A stretch of 64,000 nt of DNA, taken from Corynebacterium jeikeium (GTDB lineage: Bacteria > Actinomycetota > Actinomycetes > Mycobacteriales > Mycobacteriaceae). Below are positions 43,279 through 51,303 of this stretch, piece by piece; the stretch's first letter is position 1, and every line of letters begins with the position of its first letter. The notes under the pieces were generated by a model. The model did no database searches. It was not told where the DNA came from and was given only the letters and a program-made list of their open reading frames with translations. The DNA lies in assembly GCF_000738175.1 (NCBI RefSeq), contig NZ_JFCH01000046.1:26099-90098 (forward strand), written 5' to 3'. Both the position numbers and the translations under genes were made by a program.

Positions 43279-43650
43279 TTAGCTCTCGAGGGCGGCCTTC
43301 ATGCAGCGCATCGCGGCCAAAGTCTTCGGCACGCCGACGTAAGGCATGAGGTGCACGAAGCATTCGGCCACCTCCTCTGGGCTCATGCCTGCGACGTCCA
43401 CAGCGGTCTTGATGTGGCCGGTGAGTTGCGGCTCTACGCCACCCATCGCAGCCAGGGCAGCCATGTTCAGCATCTGACGGTCGCGGAGAGTAATGCCATC
43501 GCGCTGGTAGGTTCCGCCGAAGACGGCCTCGACAACCCAGTCGGACGCGCCGGGTGCGAACTCGTCGAGCTGCTTCTTCCACGCAGCAGCGGATTCTGGG
43601 GTTTGGGTCTCGCGGACGAAGTCTTCGCCCTTGTCGCGGTTCAGTTCCAT
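43279..43650 (-). CDS. Carboxymuconolactone decarboxylase (AhpD-like) family protein
   Basis: This 123-residue all-helical protein has the CMD pattern: REVTLRDRQ-like ITLRDRQMLNMAALAAMGGV, ELTGHI-like PQLTGHIKTAVDVAGMSPEE and VAECFVHLMPYVGVPKTLAAM. It lacks the CxxC of AhpD peroxidase reductases, so it is closer to the decarboxylase/lactonase-like members. It is a standalone gene pointing away from the Wadjet operon; substrate unknown. The 279 bases upstream, to jetA, hold no other gene. Confidence 0.85.
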   Translation of the reverse strand: MELNRDKGEDFVRETQTPESAAAWKKQLDEFAPGASDWVVEAVFGGTYQRDGITLRDRQMLNMAALAAMGGVEPQLTGHIKTAVDVAGMSPEEVAECFVHLMPYVGVPKTLAAMRCMKAALES

Positions 43651-43917
43651 GGGGGCATGCCTTTCTCTTTGGATCCACGCTCCGGTTAGATCCGGCTGGC
43701 GATGTAGCCAGACACGTGCACCAGGAGCGGGGTGGGTTGCCCCGAGGTTAGCCCAAGTTCTCGCACCAGGACGCGGGGCAGCCGTGGGCTAACCGGTGCA
43801 CTTGTCCAAAGCCTTTGCCGTACAGCAGTGCCAATCTGAGGGCGTGCGCATGAGCATCGAACCCTTAGTTGGCGCCGAGATGTTCGATATTTTTGAATCC
43901 TTGTCTTCAGCGCTTGT

Positions 43918-43923
43918 TAGATT
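43918..43923 (+). promoter_or_regulatory. jetA -10 box
   Basis: TAGATT ends 6 bases before the jetA ATG, which has no Shine-Dalgarno. A TTGAAT 19 bases further upstream could be the -35. The Wadjet operon is probably transcribed from here as a leaderless mRNA. Confidence 0.45.
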
Positions 43924-43929
43924 GAGCAC

Positions 43930-45402
43930 ATGAATCGGACAACTGTGGTGGCAGATGCGTTGGCGATGATCCGCCTTGCGGACTCGGTACCTGCTTGGGC
44001 GATGCTTCGTGCCCATAACGCCCCAGCTGTTCTTTCTGTCTTAAGTGCTGTCTTCCAAGCAGGTAATCGCCAGATCGCCGGATCCGAGCTCACCCTAGCA
44101 GTGGAGTCCTTGCTGATCGATATTCGGGAACAGACCAATATGGAGCTGCCCAAGTCAGCCGTGGCTTATATCAATGACTGGGTGAAACTCGGATACCTTA
44201 CGAGACGCAGCCCTCAGGGCTCGAGGGAAGAGTTTTACGAGCTCACCACGGACGCGCACGTTGCTATCGACTATGTCCAGCAGTTGATCAGTCCTCAGCG
44301 GGTGGTGACCAAATCCCGCCTCGGAACTCTATTCAATAATCTCCAGGATCTGGCGGCTGAAACAGATCCCGACGAAGCGAGAGCGATTAGTCGCCTGGAA
44401 GCTCAGCGAGATCAGATCCAAGACCGTATCGACAACATCCGCATGAACGGTGTCGGCGTGATTTCCGACGAAGAGGCAGTGGAGAGGGCACGGGAAATCC
44501 TGGCTCTGGCGAGGGATTTGCCCACCGACTTCTCCCGCGTTCGGGAGGAGGTTGAGAATGTCGATCACGAACTCCGAGAATCGCTCGTCGAAGGGCAGCT
44601 AAACGCTGGTGAGGTACTGGACAATGTCTTCCGTGGTGTAGATCTGATCGCAGAATCAGAAGCGGGACGGGCATTCAACTCCTTCTATGAGCTTTTCCTT
44701 GACCCGGAGCAATCAAAGCAACTCGATGCCGTGATGGATTCAGTGCAATCGCGGGACTTTATGGAGCAGCTCGGCCCGGAAGAGCGGAACGAGATCGCGC
44801 AATTGGTAGACATGCTCGATTCCTCCTCGGGACAGGTGCATACCTCGCTCACGGGCCTATCGCGGTCCCTAAGGCGCTTCGTGCAGTCCCGAGAAGCAGA
44901 ATCGCAGCAGGCCCTCACACGGGCAATCAATCAGGCGCAGCAGCAAGCGCTCGAGCTCGCAAAACGAGGGATCGCGCCTTACGAGAAGATCGGCTACGAG
45001 CTCGAGCTGACGACGCGGCAACCGACGTCGCTTTCCAGTTGGGAATTACACAACCCGAAGGAATACCGCATCGAGCGGTCAATGGAAGTCAACGAGTCAG
45101 GCGAGATCGACTTCGAACAGATGCGTCGGCGTATCCGGGAATCAGAAATTGACTGGCAGGAACTGCGCGACGCAATCAACGATGTGCTCGGCAGAAAGGG
45201 GCAAGCATCGATTCGGGAAGTCTTGGAAGAGCACCCTGCCACTCAGGGGCTAGCGAGTGTGGTGGGGCTCATCAAACTTGCGCATGATCACGGCGAAAGA
45301 TCCGACGGTACAGAAGTCCTGCAGTGGGAGAGACCAAGCGGGAAAAGGTATCAAGGGCGGTATGAGCGTTTCGAATTTCGGAGGAAGGTTGGGCGCATCT
45401 AA
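43930..45402 (+). CDS. jetA: Wadjet anti-plasmid system protein JetA (DUF3375)
   Basis: This 490-residue kleisin-like subunit belongs to the Wadjet system, an SMC-type complex that recognises and cuts small circular plasmids. Typical DUF3375 features are a short helical N-terminus (RNDS-type wHTH around WVKLGYLTRRSPQGSREEFYELT), long coiled segments (EARAISRLEAQRDQIQDRID), and a C-terminal DNA/SMC-binding part ending in FEFRRKVGRI. It is followed without a gap by jetB, then jetC and jetD with overlaps, making a complete JetABCD operon. In this subtype JetA bridges the SMC heads of JetC and recruits JetB. Confidence 0.93.
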   Translation: MNRTTVVADALAMIRLADSVPAWAMLRAHNAPAVLSVLSAVFQAGNRQIAGSELTLAVESLLIDIREQTNMELPKSAVAYINDWVKLGYLTRRSPQGSREEFYELTTDAHVAIDYVQQLISPQRVVTKSRLGTLFNNLQDLAAETDPDEARAISRLEAQRDQIQDRIDNIRMNGVGVISDEEAVERAREILALARDLPTDFSRVREEVENVDHELRESLVEGQLNAGEVLDNVFRGVDLIAESEAGRAFNSFYELFLDPEQSKQLDAVMDSVQSRDFMEQLGPEERNEIAQLVDMLDSSSGQVHTSLTGLSRSLRRFVQSREAESQQALTRAINQAQQQALELAKRGIAPYEKIGYELELTTRQPTSLSSWELHNPKEYRIERSMEVNESGEIDFEQMRRRIRESEIDWQELRDAINDVLGRKGQASIREVLEEHPATQGLASVVGLIKLAHDHGERSDGTEVLQWERPSGKRYQGRYERFEFRRKVGRI

Positions 45403-45990
45403 ATGGAAAACAAACTGTATGAAGGCGACACCGGAACCTTGACAGGTTTGCAGCGTCGTGCCCTGGCGGAACTCATCCGCGGCCCATACGTGTCGAGCGT
45501 GAAATCGCCAGATGTGTTTGCTGCGATATCCAACTCACGTGAGATTCTTGCCCAACAGCTGGATAATCTCTACCTCACTCTCATTCTCGACGAGCATGCA
45601 GGGGTTGCCTACACAAAGGCGTGGGAAGCGGATGTCCCTGAAAAGCGTGCGCTGCTACGCAAACAGTCGTTGACTTTTATGGACACGGTGGTGATTCTCC
45701 ACCTGCGCCGTGAGCTGGTGACGACGAGCCCCAACGAGCGAACCATCGTGGATGAGGGTGAGGTTTTTGAGGCGACCCTGCCGTATCAAGGCCACGCTGG
45801 CACGGACAAGTCCACGCAGCGTAAGCGCTTTACTGCAGCGTGGAACAAGCTGAAGAGCTACTCGATTATTGCCAGCACCCCGACCGAGGGGCGTTTCGAG
45901 GTGTCCCCGGTGCTGCGCATCATCTTTTCCAGCGAAGAAATCGCCGCTGTCACCGAGTCTTTCCGAGCTCTCCTGGAGGAAGAACAATGA
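45403..45990 (+). CDS. jetB: Wadjet system protein JetB (DUF4194)
   Basis: This 195-residue kite-type winged-helix subunit is the MukE-like partner of JetA. It begins at ATG 45403, the base after the jetA stop, with GGAGGAAGG about 15 bases upstream. Family blocks are AISNSREILAQQLDNLYLTL, LRKQSLTFMDTVVILHLRRE and KRFTAAWNKLKSYSIIASTP. The stop overlaps the jetC start (ATGA), so translation is coupled. Confidence 0.92.
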   Translation: MENKLYEGDTGTLTGLQRRALAELIRGPYVSSVKSPDVFAAISNSREILAQQLDNLYLTLILDEHAGVAYTKAWEADVPEKRALLRKQSLTFMDTVVILHLRRELVTTSPNERTIVDEGEVFEATLPYQGHAGTDKSTQRKRFTAAWNKLKSYSIIASTPTEGRFEVSPVLRIIFSSEEIAAVTESFRALLEEEQ

Positions 45991-48900
45991 CGACGACTCT
46001 GCCTGGCCAATTCCGACTCTCCCAAATCCAGGTTTATAACTGGGGAACATTCGACAACCTTCACTGTGTCGAGGTGCCGCGGGAGGGCTTCCTCATCACA
46101 GGCCCTTCAGGTTCCGGTAAGTCGACGCTGATTGATGCGATCTCGACGATTCTTGTTCCGCCCGGCAAGATTCGTTTCAACGCTGCGGCTGATAACCAAG
46201 CACACTCGGGCCGTAACTTGGTTACCTACTGCCGCGGTGCCTGGCGCCGCGAGCACTCGATCGAGGCGGACGAACTTACGCAGTCCTACCTTCGAACAGG
46301 TGCGACGTGGACGGGCGTCGCTCTACGCTATAGCGATGGGGCAGGGGAGACCGTAACCGCTTGCCGGTTGATGTTTTTGCCCGCTAACGCCTATTCGCGC
46401 CAGGAAATCACGGATCTTTACATTTTGCTCCCTCGGGCTGCCGATCTGACAGAGTTTGAGGATCTGGCACAGAAGAACTTGCCGGTTAGTGAGGCGAAGA
46501 AGACATACAGCGATGCCCTGCACGTCAGTCGAAATCATCCGAAGTTCAGTTTGGCGCTGCGCCGAGCGGTGGGGATCGCCGATGCCGGTGCTTTGGACCT
46601 GCTGAACCGAACGCAATCGGCTAAAACGCTCGGCGATCTTAATCACTTGATGCGTACCTTCATGCTGCCCGAACCAGAGACCTTCGAGATCGCGGAGCAA
46701 GCAGCGGAGAATTTCACAGACCTCCGAACGGCGTATGAGTCGGTGGTGAAAACTCGTGAACAGATTGAGCAACTGGCACCGGTGCGCGTGGCAGCAGAGA
46801 AGCGTGCAGGGGTCGAAAACAGGCTGACCACGGTAAAGGAGGACCGAGACGGCGTCGAAACCTTCGTCGACGAGTGGCGGCAGCGTTTCGCCGAACAGGA
46901 GCGGGATCAGTGGACTTCCGAGATTAAGACAGTCAGCGCGAAGATTGAAGAAGCCACCGGGGTTCGAGATGCACACCGGGCGCAAGCAGATCAACTGCGC
47001 ACGTTGATTCATGGAGCGCAGGATTCTGCCTTGGTTTCTGCACAGGCTCGGCGTGACCGTTTGCAGGACCGGCTGGAGCGAGTGACCAAAGAGGAAGAGG
47101 CATTCAATTCCCGGCTCAAATCCATTGGGGCTGCAAAGCCCGGCAGTGTTGAGGAATTCACCAACCTTGTGCTGCAGTTGCGTGAAGAGCGGAAGCGGTT
47201 GAGTGCTGCATATGAAACAGAAGACGTAAAGCTGGGTCAGGCGCACGTGCGCGTTTACGAGCTGGGCGAGAACAAGGACAAGCTGGTCGCGGAGCTTGAG
47301 GCTTTGCGAAAATACGAATCGGCCATGGATAACCGGTTGCTCCGTGCGCGAGCCTTGATTGCAGAGAAGTCTGGAGTGCGGGAGTCTGACCTTCCATTCA
47401 TTGCAGACCTCGTGAGTATGAAGCCTGGTGAAGACCATTGGCAAGGAACCGCAGAGCGAGTGATGGGCGGGTTTGCCCGGCGGATCCTTGTCCCAGACGA
47501 GCACTATGACCAGGTTTCTTCAGCTATCGATGACACCTATCTCGGTGCGAAAGTGAGCTACACCAGGTTCACTCGGGATCTGGAAGAACAGCGCCCGTCC
47601 CGTTTCGTACCGAACTCACTGGGGCTGAAAATCAACGTAAAGTCCGGGCGGTATCACGACTGGATCCAGACCCAACTTTCTACGAAGTTCGATTACTTAT
47701 GCTGCGGCTCTGTGGAAGAGTTTCGTGCTGCCCGGCGGGCGGTGACTGCAAAGGGTCAGGTGAAACATAACCGCAACGATCACATTAAGGATGATCGCCG
47801 CCGAATCGATGACCGTTCGAACTGGGTGCTGTGGGGCAATCTCGCTGACAAGATCGATGCCCTTCAAACAGCGGTGCGCGACATCGTGGCGAAACTTGAA
47901 GACGCTGAACGGCGACGCAAGGCCATCGCGGCCGGCCAGGAGAAAAGGCGTGCCCAAATAGCCACGATCGAGCGGCTATTGGAGACGGAACGTTTTCAGG
48001 ATATCGATGTGTCGTCGGTGACCCAGGAGCTTGCAGAAGCCCAGCGAGTCGTTGATGAACTTACTGATGGAAACGCGGAGCTGGCTGAACTGAAAGCGAA
48101 GTTGAAGGGCGTTGAAGCTACTCTCGACAAAGTCGAGGAGCAGGTCATGGCACAGCGGAACCAGCTTAGTGTCTCCAAAGTTCGCCTGGAGCAGGCAGAA
48201 GAAACGCTTGAGAAGATTCGGAATCGCCGAGGTGGGAAGACCGTCTCTGAGGACGTTGCGACCCGTCTGACAGAACGTTGCACGGCTATCGACCGCACCA
48301 TTCGGCCCGATAACATCGATGCGCTCAACAATCGCCTCATTCGTGGTATCGAAGATCAGCTTGCAGACCTCAATGCGCACTTCACCAAATATTGTGGTGA
48401 TCTGGTCAACGCAATGAACCTTTACTTGGTGCGCTGGCCTGATCGGGCGGGCGACCTCAAGGCGGATATGGAGTGGGAGCAGGATTTTCTTCGGGAACTG
48501 GGCAGGCTTGAAGCAGACGACTTGCCCCGTTTTGAACAGCGTTTCCGGGACATGCTGCAAGACGAAACCCACAAGCATCTGGGTCGGCTGCGCCGTTTAA
48601 TCCGTGACGCGACAGCGAAGACTCGCAGCTCGATTCAGATGATTAATGATTCACTTGCGGAAGTCGAGTTCTATCCGGGTGCTTACCTGACGATCGAGGT
48701 GAGGGAGGCACAGCCCGCGATCGCCCGCAATTTCGTTGAACTTCTGGATTCCGCACTGGCAGGGATTATCAATGAAGCTGATCAGGAGGAGAGCGAGCAC
48801 AGATTCCATAAGCTGCAGGCGGTGATCGACGCAGTGACGGTCTCGGACGGTACGACAACTCGTGATCGCCAGTTGCGTCTGGATACGAGGCAACACGTGA

Positions 48901-49337
48901 AGTTCCTGGGAGTGGAATACAGCGAGGATGGAACGCGCGGTGCGGTCTATGACTCGTCGGAAGGACTCTCGGGCGGCCAAGCCCAAAAGCTATCCTCCTT
49001 CTGTCTGGCTGCAGCCTTGCGTTACCGGCTGACTGGGATGGGCTTGCCAGCCGCACAAGAAAAGAAATCCATTGTCCGGGTGGGGGAGGATATTTATCCG
49101 CGATTTGGCACGATCGTTCTGGATGAAGCTTTTGATCGTGCGGATACGGAGTTCACTCGGGCTGCGATGGAGGCCTTTCGCCGTTTTGGTTTCCACATGA
49201 TTCTGGCCACGCCCGAGAAGCTGCTGCAGACCGTGCAGGACTACATCGGGGGTGTGCTGATGGTGGAATGCCCAGACCGGAAGCGATCGCGAACGAGTTC
49301 TCTGACGATCGAGGAGGTCCAGGATGAAGACTCCTGA
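45987..49337 (+). CDS. jetC: Wadjet system SMC-like ATPase JetC
   Basis: This 1116-residue MukB/SMC-like motor has Walker [10 protein letters not shown] at residues 39-47 (preceded by RLSQIQVYNWGTFDNL). Two long coiled-coil arms run through the middle, with a hinge region around residues 440-620. The ABC signature GLSGGQAQKLSSFCLAAALR is near residue 990 and Walker B GTIVLDEAFDRADTEF follows. The start at 45987 is set by a GGAGGAAGAAC Shine-Dalgarno. JetC extrudes DNA loops and, on small circles, presents the strained DNA to JetD for cutting. Confidence 0.94.
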   Translation: MTTTLPGQFRLSQIQVYNWGTFDNLHCVEVPREGFLITGPSGSGKSTLIDAISTILVPPGKIRFNAAADNQAHSGRNLVTYCRGAWRREHSIEADELTQSYLRTGATWTGVALRYSDGAGETVTACRLMFLPANAYSRQEITDLYILLPRAADLTEFEDLAQKNLPVSEAKKTYSDALHVSRNHPKFSLALRRAVGIADAGALDLLNRTQSAKTLGDLNHLMRTFMLPEPETFEIAEQAAENFTDLRTAYESVVKTREQIEQLAPVRVAAEKRAGVENRLTTVKEDRDGVETFVDEWRQRFAEQERDQWTSEIKTVSAKIEEATGVRDAHRAQADQLRTLIHGAQDSALVSAQARRDRLQDRLERVTKEEEAFNSRLKSIGAAKPGSVEEFTNLVLQLREERKRLSAAYETEDVKLGQAHVRVYELGENKDKLVAELEALRKYESAMDNRLLRARALIAEKSGVRESDLPFIADLVSMKPGEDHWQGTAERVMGGFARRILVPDEHYDQVSSAIDDTYLGAKVSYTRFTRDLEEQRPSRFVPNSLGLKINVKSGRYHDWIQTQLSTKFDYLCCGSVEEFRAARRAVTAKGQVKHNRNDHIKDDRRRIDDRSNWVLWGNLADKIDALQTAVRDIVAKLEDAERRRKAIAAGQEKRRAQIATIERLLETERFQDIDVSSVTQELAEAQRVVDELTDGNAELAELKAKLKGVEATLDKVEEQVMAQRNQLSVSKVRLEQAEETLEKIRNRRGGKTVSEDVATRLTERCTAIDRTIRPDNIDALNNRLIRGIEDQLADLNAHFTKYCGDLVNAMNLYLVRWPDRAGDLKADMEWEQDFLRELGRLEADDLPRFEQRFRDMLQDETHKHLGRLRRLIRDATAKTRSSIQMINDSLAEVEFYPGAYLTIEVREAQPAIARNFVELLDSALAGIINEADQEESEHRFHKLQAVIDAVTVSDGTTTRDRQLRLDTRQHVKFLGVEYSEDGTRGAVYDSSEGLSGGQAQKLSSFCLAAALRYRLTGMGLPAAQEKKSIVRVGEDIYPRFGTIVLDEAFDRADTEFTRAAMEAFRRFGFHMILATPEKLLQTVQDYIGGVLMVECPDRKRSRTSSLTIEEVQDEDS

Positions 49338-50439
49338 TCAGGTGCGCCAACGCGCTGCGGTCTTTTATTCACGTAACCACCGCAGCTGGTTGGCCGGGGA
49401 ATTCAAGATGCTGACCATCAACCTGGATCCGCCGACTGGAAGGTCGGCAGAGCGTGATGACGGCGCTGCCGTGAGAGCCTGGGTGGCACAGTGGAACCGC
49501 AGTTCAATTACCGTCGAGTGGGAGGATAAAAAGCTCAGCTATTTGGGGACTTATTCGCTGCCCCGGCGAGTTGTTCTCGCGGACGCGGATACTGCGGCTC
49601 GCGTGGCCGGCAAACTCGATCATTGGCAACGCCTCCGCACGGTCTTGGACCGTTTCTGCACGGAATTGGGGGAGAGCGTTCGACCTGAGCTCATCAGGCA
49701 CCTTTCTGCGTGGGACGACTGGAATGATACGACTGTGGAGCAGTTCATTGCTGTTGTCCGGTGGGTTCACGAGCACGAGGTCAGCGACTTTTATATTCGC
49801 GAATTGCCAATCTTTGGTGTCGATAGCAAATGGTTCGAGGCACACAGGGCGGTCGTTGAAGCGGTGGTCGGGCCACTGAACTTCAAGCCGAAGCCCCAGT
49901 TGGTAGAGGTCCGCAGCCTTGACCCGACACTGGGAATTGGCGGTTTTCGGCACTTGGCATGTCCGGCGGCAGAACTCCGTGAGATCCCGGGGGCGCGAGT
50001 TCTTATCGTTGAAAATCACCAGAGTTTCCTTGCCTTGCCAGACTTGCCCGCGACGGTCGCGATCTTCGGTGGTGGATTGAACGCTGCCAGGATCGTCCAG
50101 CAGATGCCATCGCTAAAGGCGAAGGAAGTTCTTTATTGGGGAGATCTAGATTCGCATGGTTTCTATATCCTGGAACTCGTCAGGCGATACGTGCCTCATG
50201 CGCGATCTGTCCTCATGGACCTGGATACGGTTCGTGACCACGTTGATCTTGCGGTGGAAGAACCGCAACCTAGCCGGTTCGAGCCTGAGCTGTTGAGCTA
50301 CGGGGAGCGCTTGGCATTGGACTATCTCCGGGGGCGTTCTGCGGGCGGGTGCTTGCGCGTTGAGCAGGAAAGAATCTTGTTTGACTATGCGCAGCAGCAG
50401 CTGCGTCGGGCAGTGAGTTCCAGTGGGACTGGTGCATAG
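49324..50439 (+). CDS. jetD: Wadjet system Toprim nuclease JetD (DUF3322/DUF2220)
   Basis: This 371-residue nuclease subunit has an N-terminal arm domain (RQRAAVFYSRNHRSWLAGE, DUF3322) and a C-terminal Toprim-like domain (DUF2220). ARVLIVENHQSFLALPDLPA provides the catalytic Glu and VLYWGDLDSHGFYILELVRR the DxD. It starts inside the end of jetC (14-base overlap) behind GGAGG. JetD cuts plasmid DNA caught by the complex. All key acidic residues I can identify are present, so the system looks intact. Confidence 0.92.
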   Translation: MKTPDQVRQRAAVFYSRNHRSWLAGEFKMLTINLDPPTGRSAERDDGAAVRAWVAQWNRSSITVEWEDKKLSYLGTYSLPRRVVLADADTAARVAGKLDHWQRLRTVLDRFCTELGESVRPELIRHLSAWDDWNDTTVEQFIAVVRWVHEHEVSDFYIRELPIFGVDSKWFEAHRAVVEAVVGPLNFKPKPQLVEVRSLDPTLGIGGFRHLACPAAELREIPGARVLIVENHQSFLALPDLPATVAIFGGGLNAARIVQQMPSLKAKEVLYWGDLDSHGFYILELVRRYVPHARSVLMDLDTVRDHVDLAVEEPQPSRFEPELLSYGERLALDYLRGRSAGGCLRVEQERILFDYAQQQLRRAVSSSGTGA

Positions 50440-50520
50440 CAGCGGCAGTAGACCCGGAGCTTGTGAATCAGTCGGCTAATATTCCGCTCATGAGGAAAAC
50501 CACCCTTTTCCACTGTTCCC

Positions 50521-51219
50521 GGCGCTCACCAGGAGCTTCACGACGCCGGTGATGCAGCGAAGATGAACTCCCTGCGCGTCGGAGTTTTGGGCGCCAACGA
50601 CGGCATTGTTTCCGTTGCTGCCCTGCTTATCGGCATGATTGCCACCGGCGCGTGAGATAAGGCCATCTTGATGGCAGGCCTGGCTGCCACCATTGCAGGC
50701 GCGGTGTCCATGGCTTTGGGGGAGTTTGTGTCCGTGTCCGCTCAGCGGGACTCCGAGCAGTTCTTGGTGGCCAAGGAGAGGCAGGAGTTGCGGGAGGCTC
50801 CCGAGGAGGAGCTGGAGGAACTCGCGGGGATTCTTTCCGGCTACGGCATTAACCGGGATACAGCTCTCGAAGCTGCCCGGGAAATCCATAAGGAGGATGC
50901 CCTGCGAGCCCACTTGCAGCTGGAATTGGGCATTGACCAGAACGAGCTGACCAGTGCGTAGGCTGCAGCATTCTTCTCCGCGCTGTCCTTCCTGGCTGGT
51001 GCAGCCCTGCCGATGGTTTCGGTGTTCCTGGCACCGGCGGGCACGCAGGCATGGCTTGTCACCGCAGTGACGATTTTCTCGCTGGCGCTGACGGGTCTGA
51101 TCTCGGCGAAGATCGCCGGCACGAGCGTGGCTCGCTCGATGATTCGCCTGGTCATCGGTGGCGGCCTGGGCCTGGCGCTGACGTACGGCGCGGGCGCGCT
51201 GTTTAGCGGCGTGGCTTAA
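50521..51219 (+). pseudogene. VIT1/CCC1-family transporter broken by two in-frame stops
   Basis: A single reading frame carries the entire family sequence: MNSLRVGVLGANDGIVSVAA, then GLAATIAGAVSMALGEFVSV-SAQRDSE, the helical metal-binding insert (EELEELAGILSGYGINRDTA, HLQLELGIDQNELTSA) and three C-terminal spans. TGA at 50653-50655 and TAG at 50959-50961 interrupt it. There is no frameshift, and no plausible start is visible before 50563. Unlike the intact paralogue at 38696 it retains the metal-binding insert. It lies between the Wadjet and restriction operons and is probably a decayed passenger or backbone gene. Confidence 0.88.
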
Positions 51220-51291
51220 GAGTCGCATCTTCGACGAGGCATCGGCCCCGGTGTGGGGCGTGCCGGACACTTAGTGAGGTCAGTCACGGGG

Positions 51292-51297
51292 CATAAT
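51292..51297 (+). promoter_or_regulatory. -10 box of the type ISP gene
   Basis: CATAAT lies 6 bases before the ATG at 51304. There is no Shine-Dalgarno, which fits a leaderless start. Confidence 0.4.
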
Positions 51298-51303
51298 GGC
51301 TCC

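Noticed and set aside
50653..50655. Selenocysteine or stop-codon read-through in the VIT1-like gene
   Set aside because: There is a second in-frame stop (TAG) further on and the family has no Cys or Sec at the TGA position, so a pseudogene is simpler.
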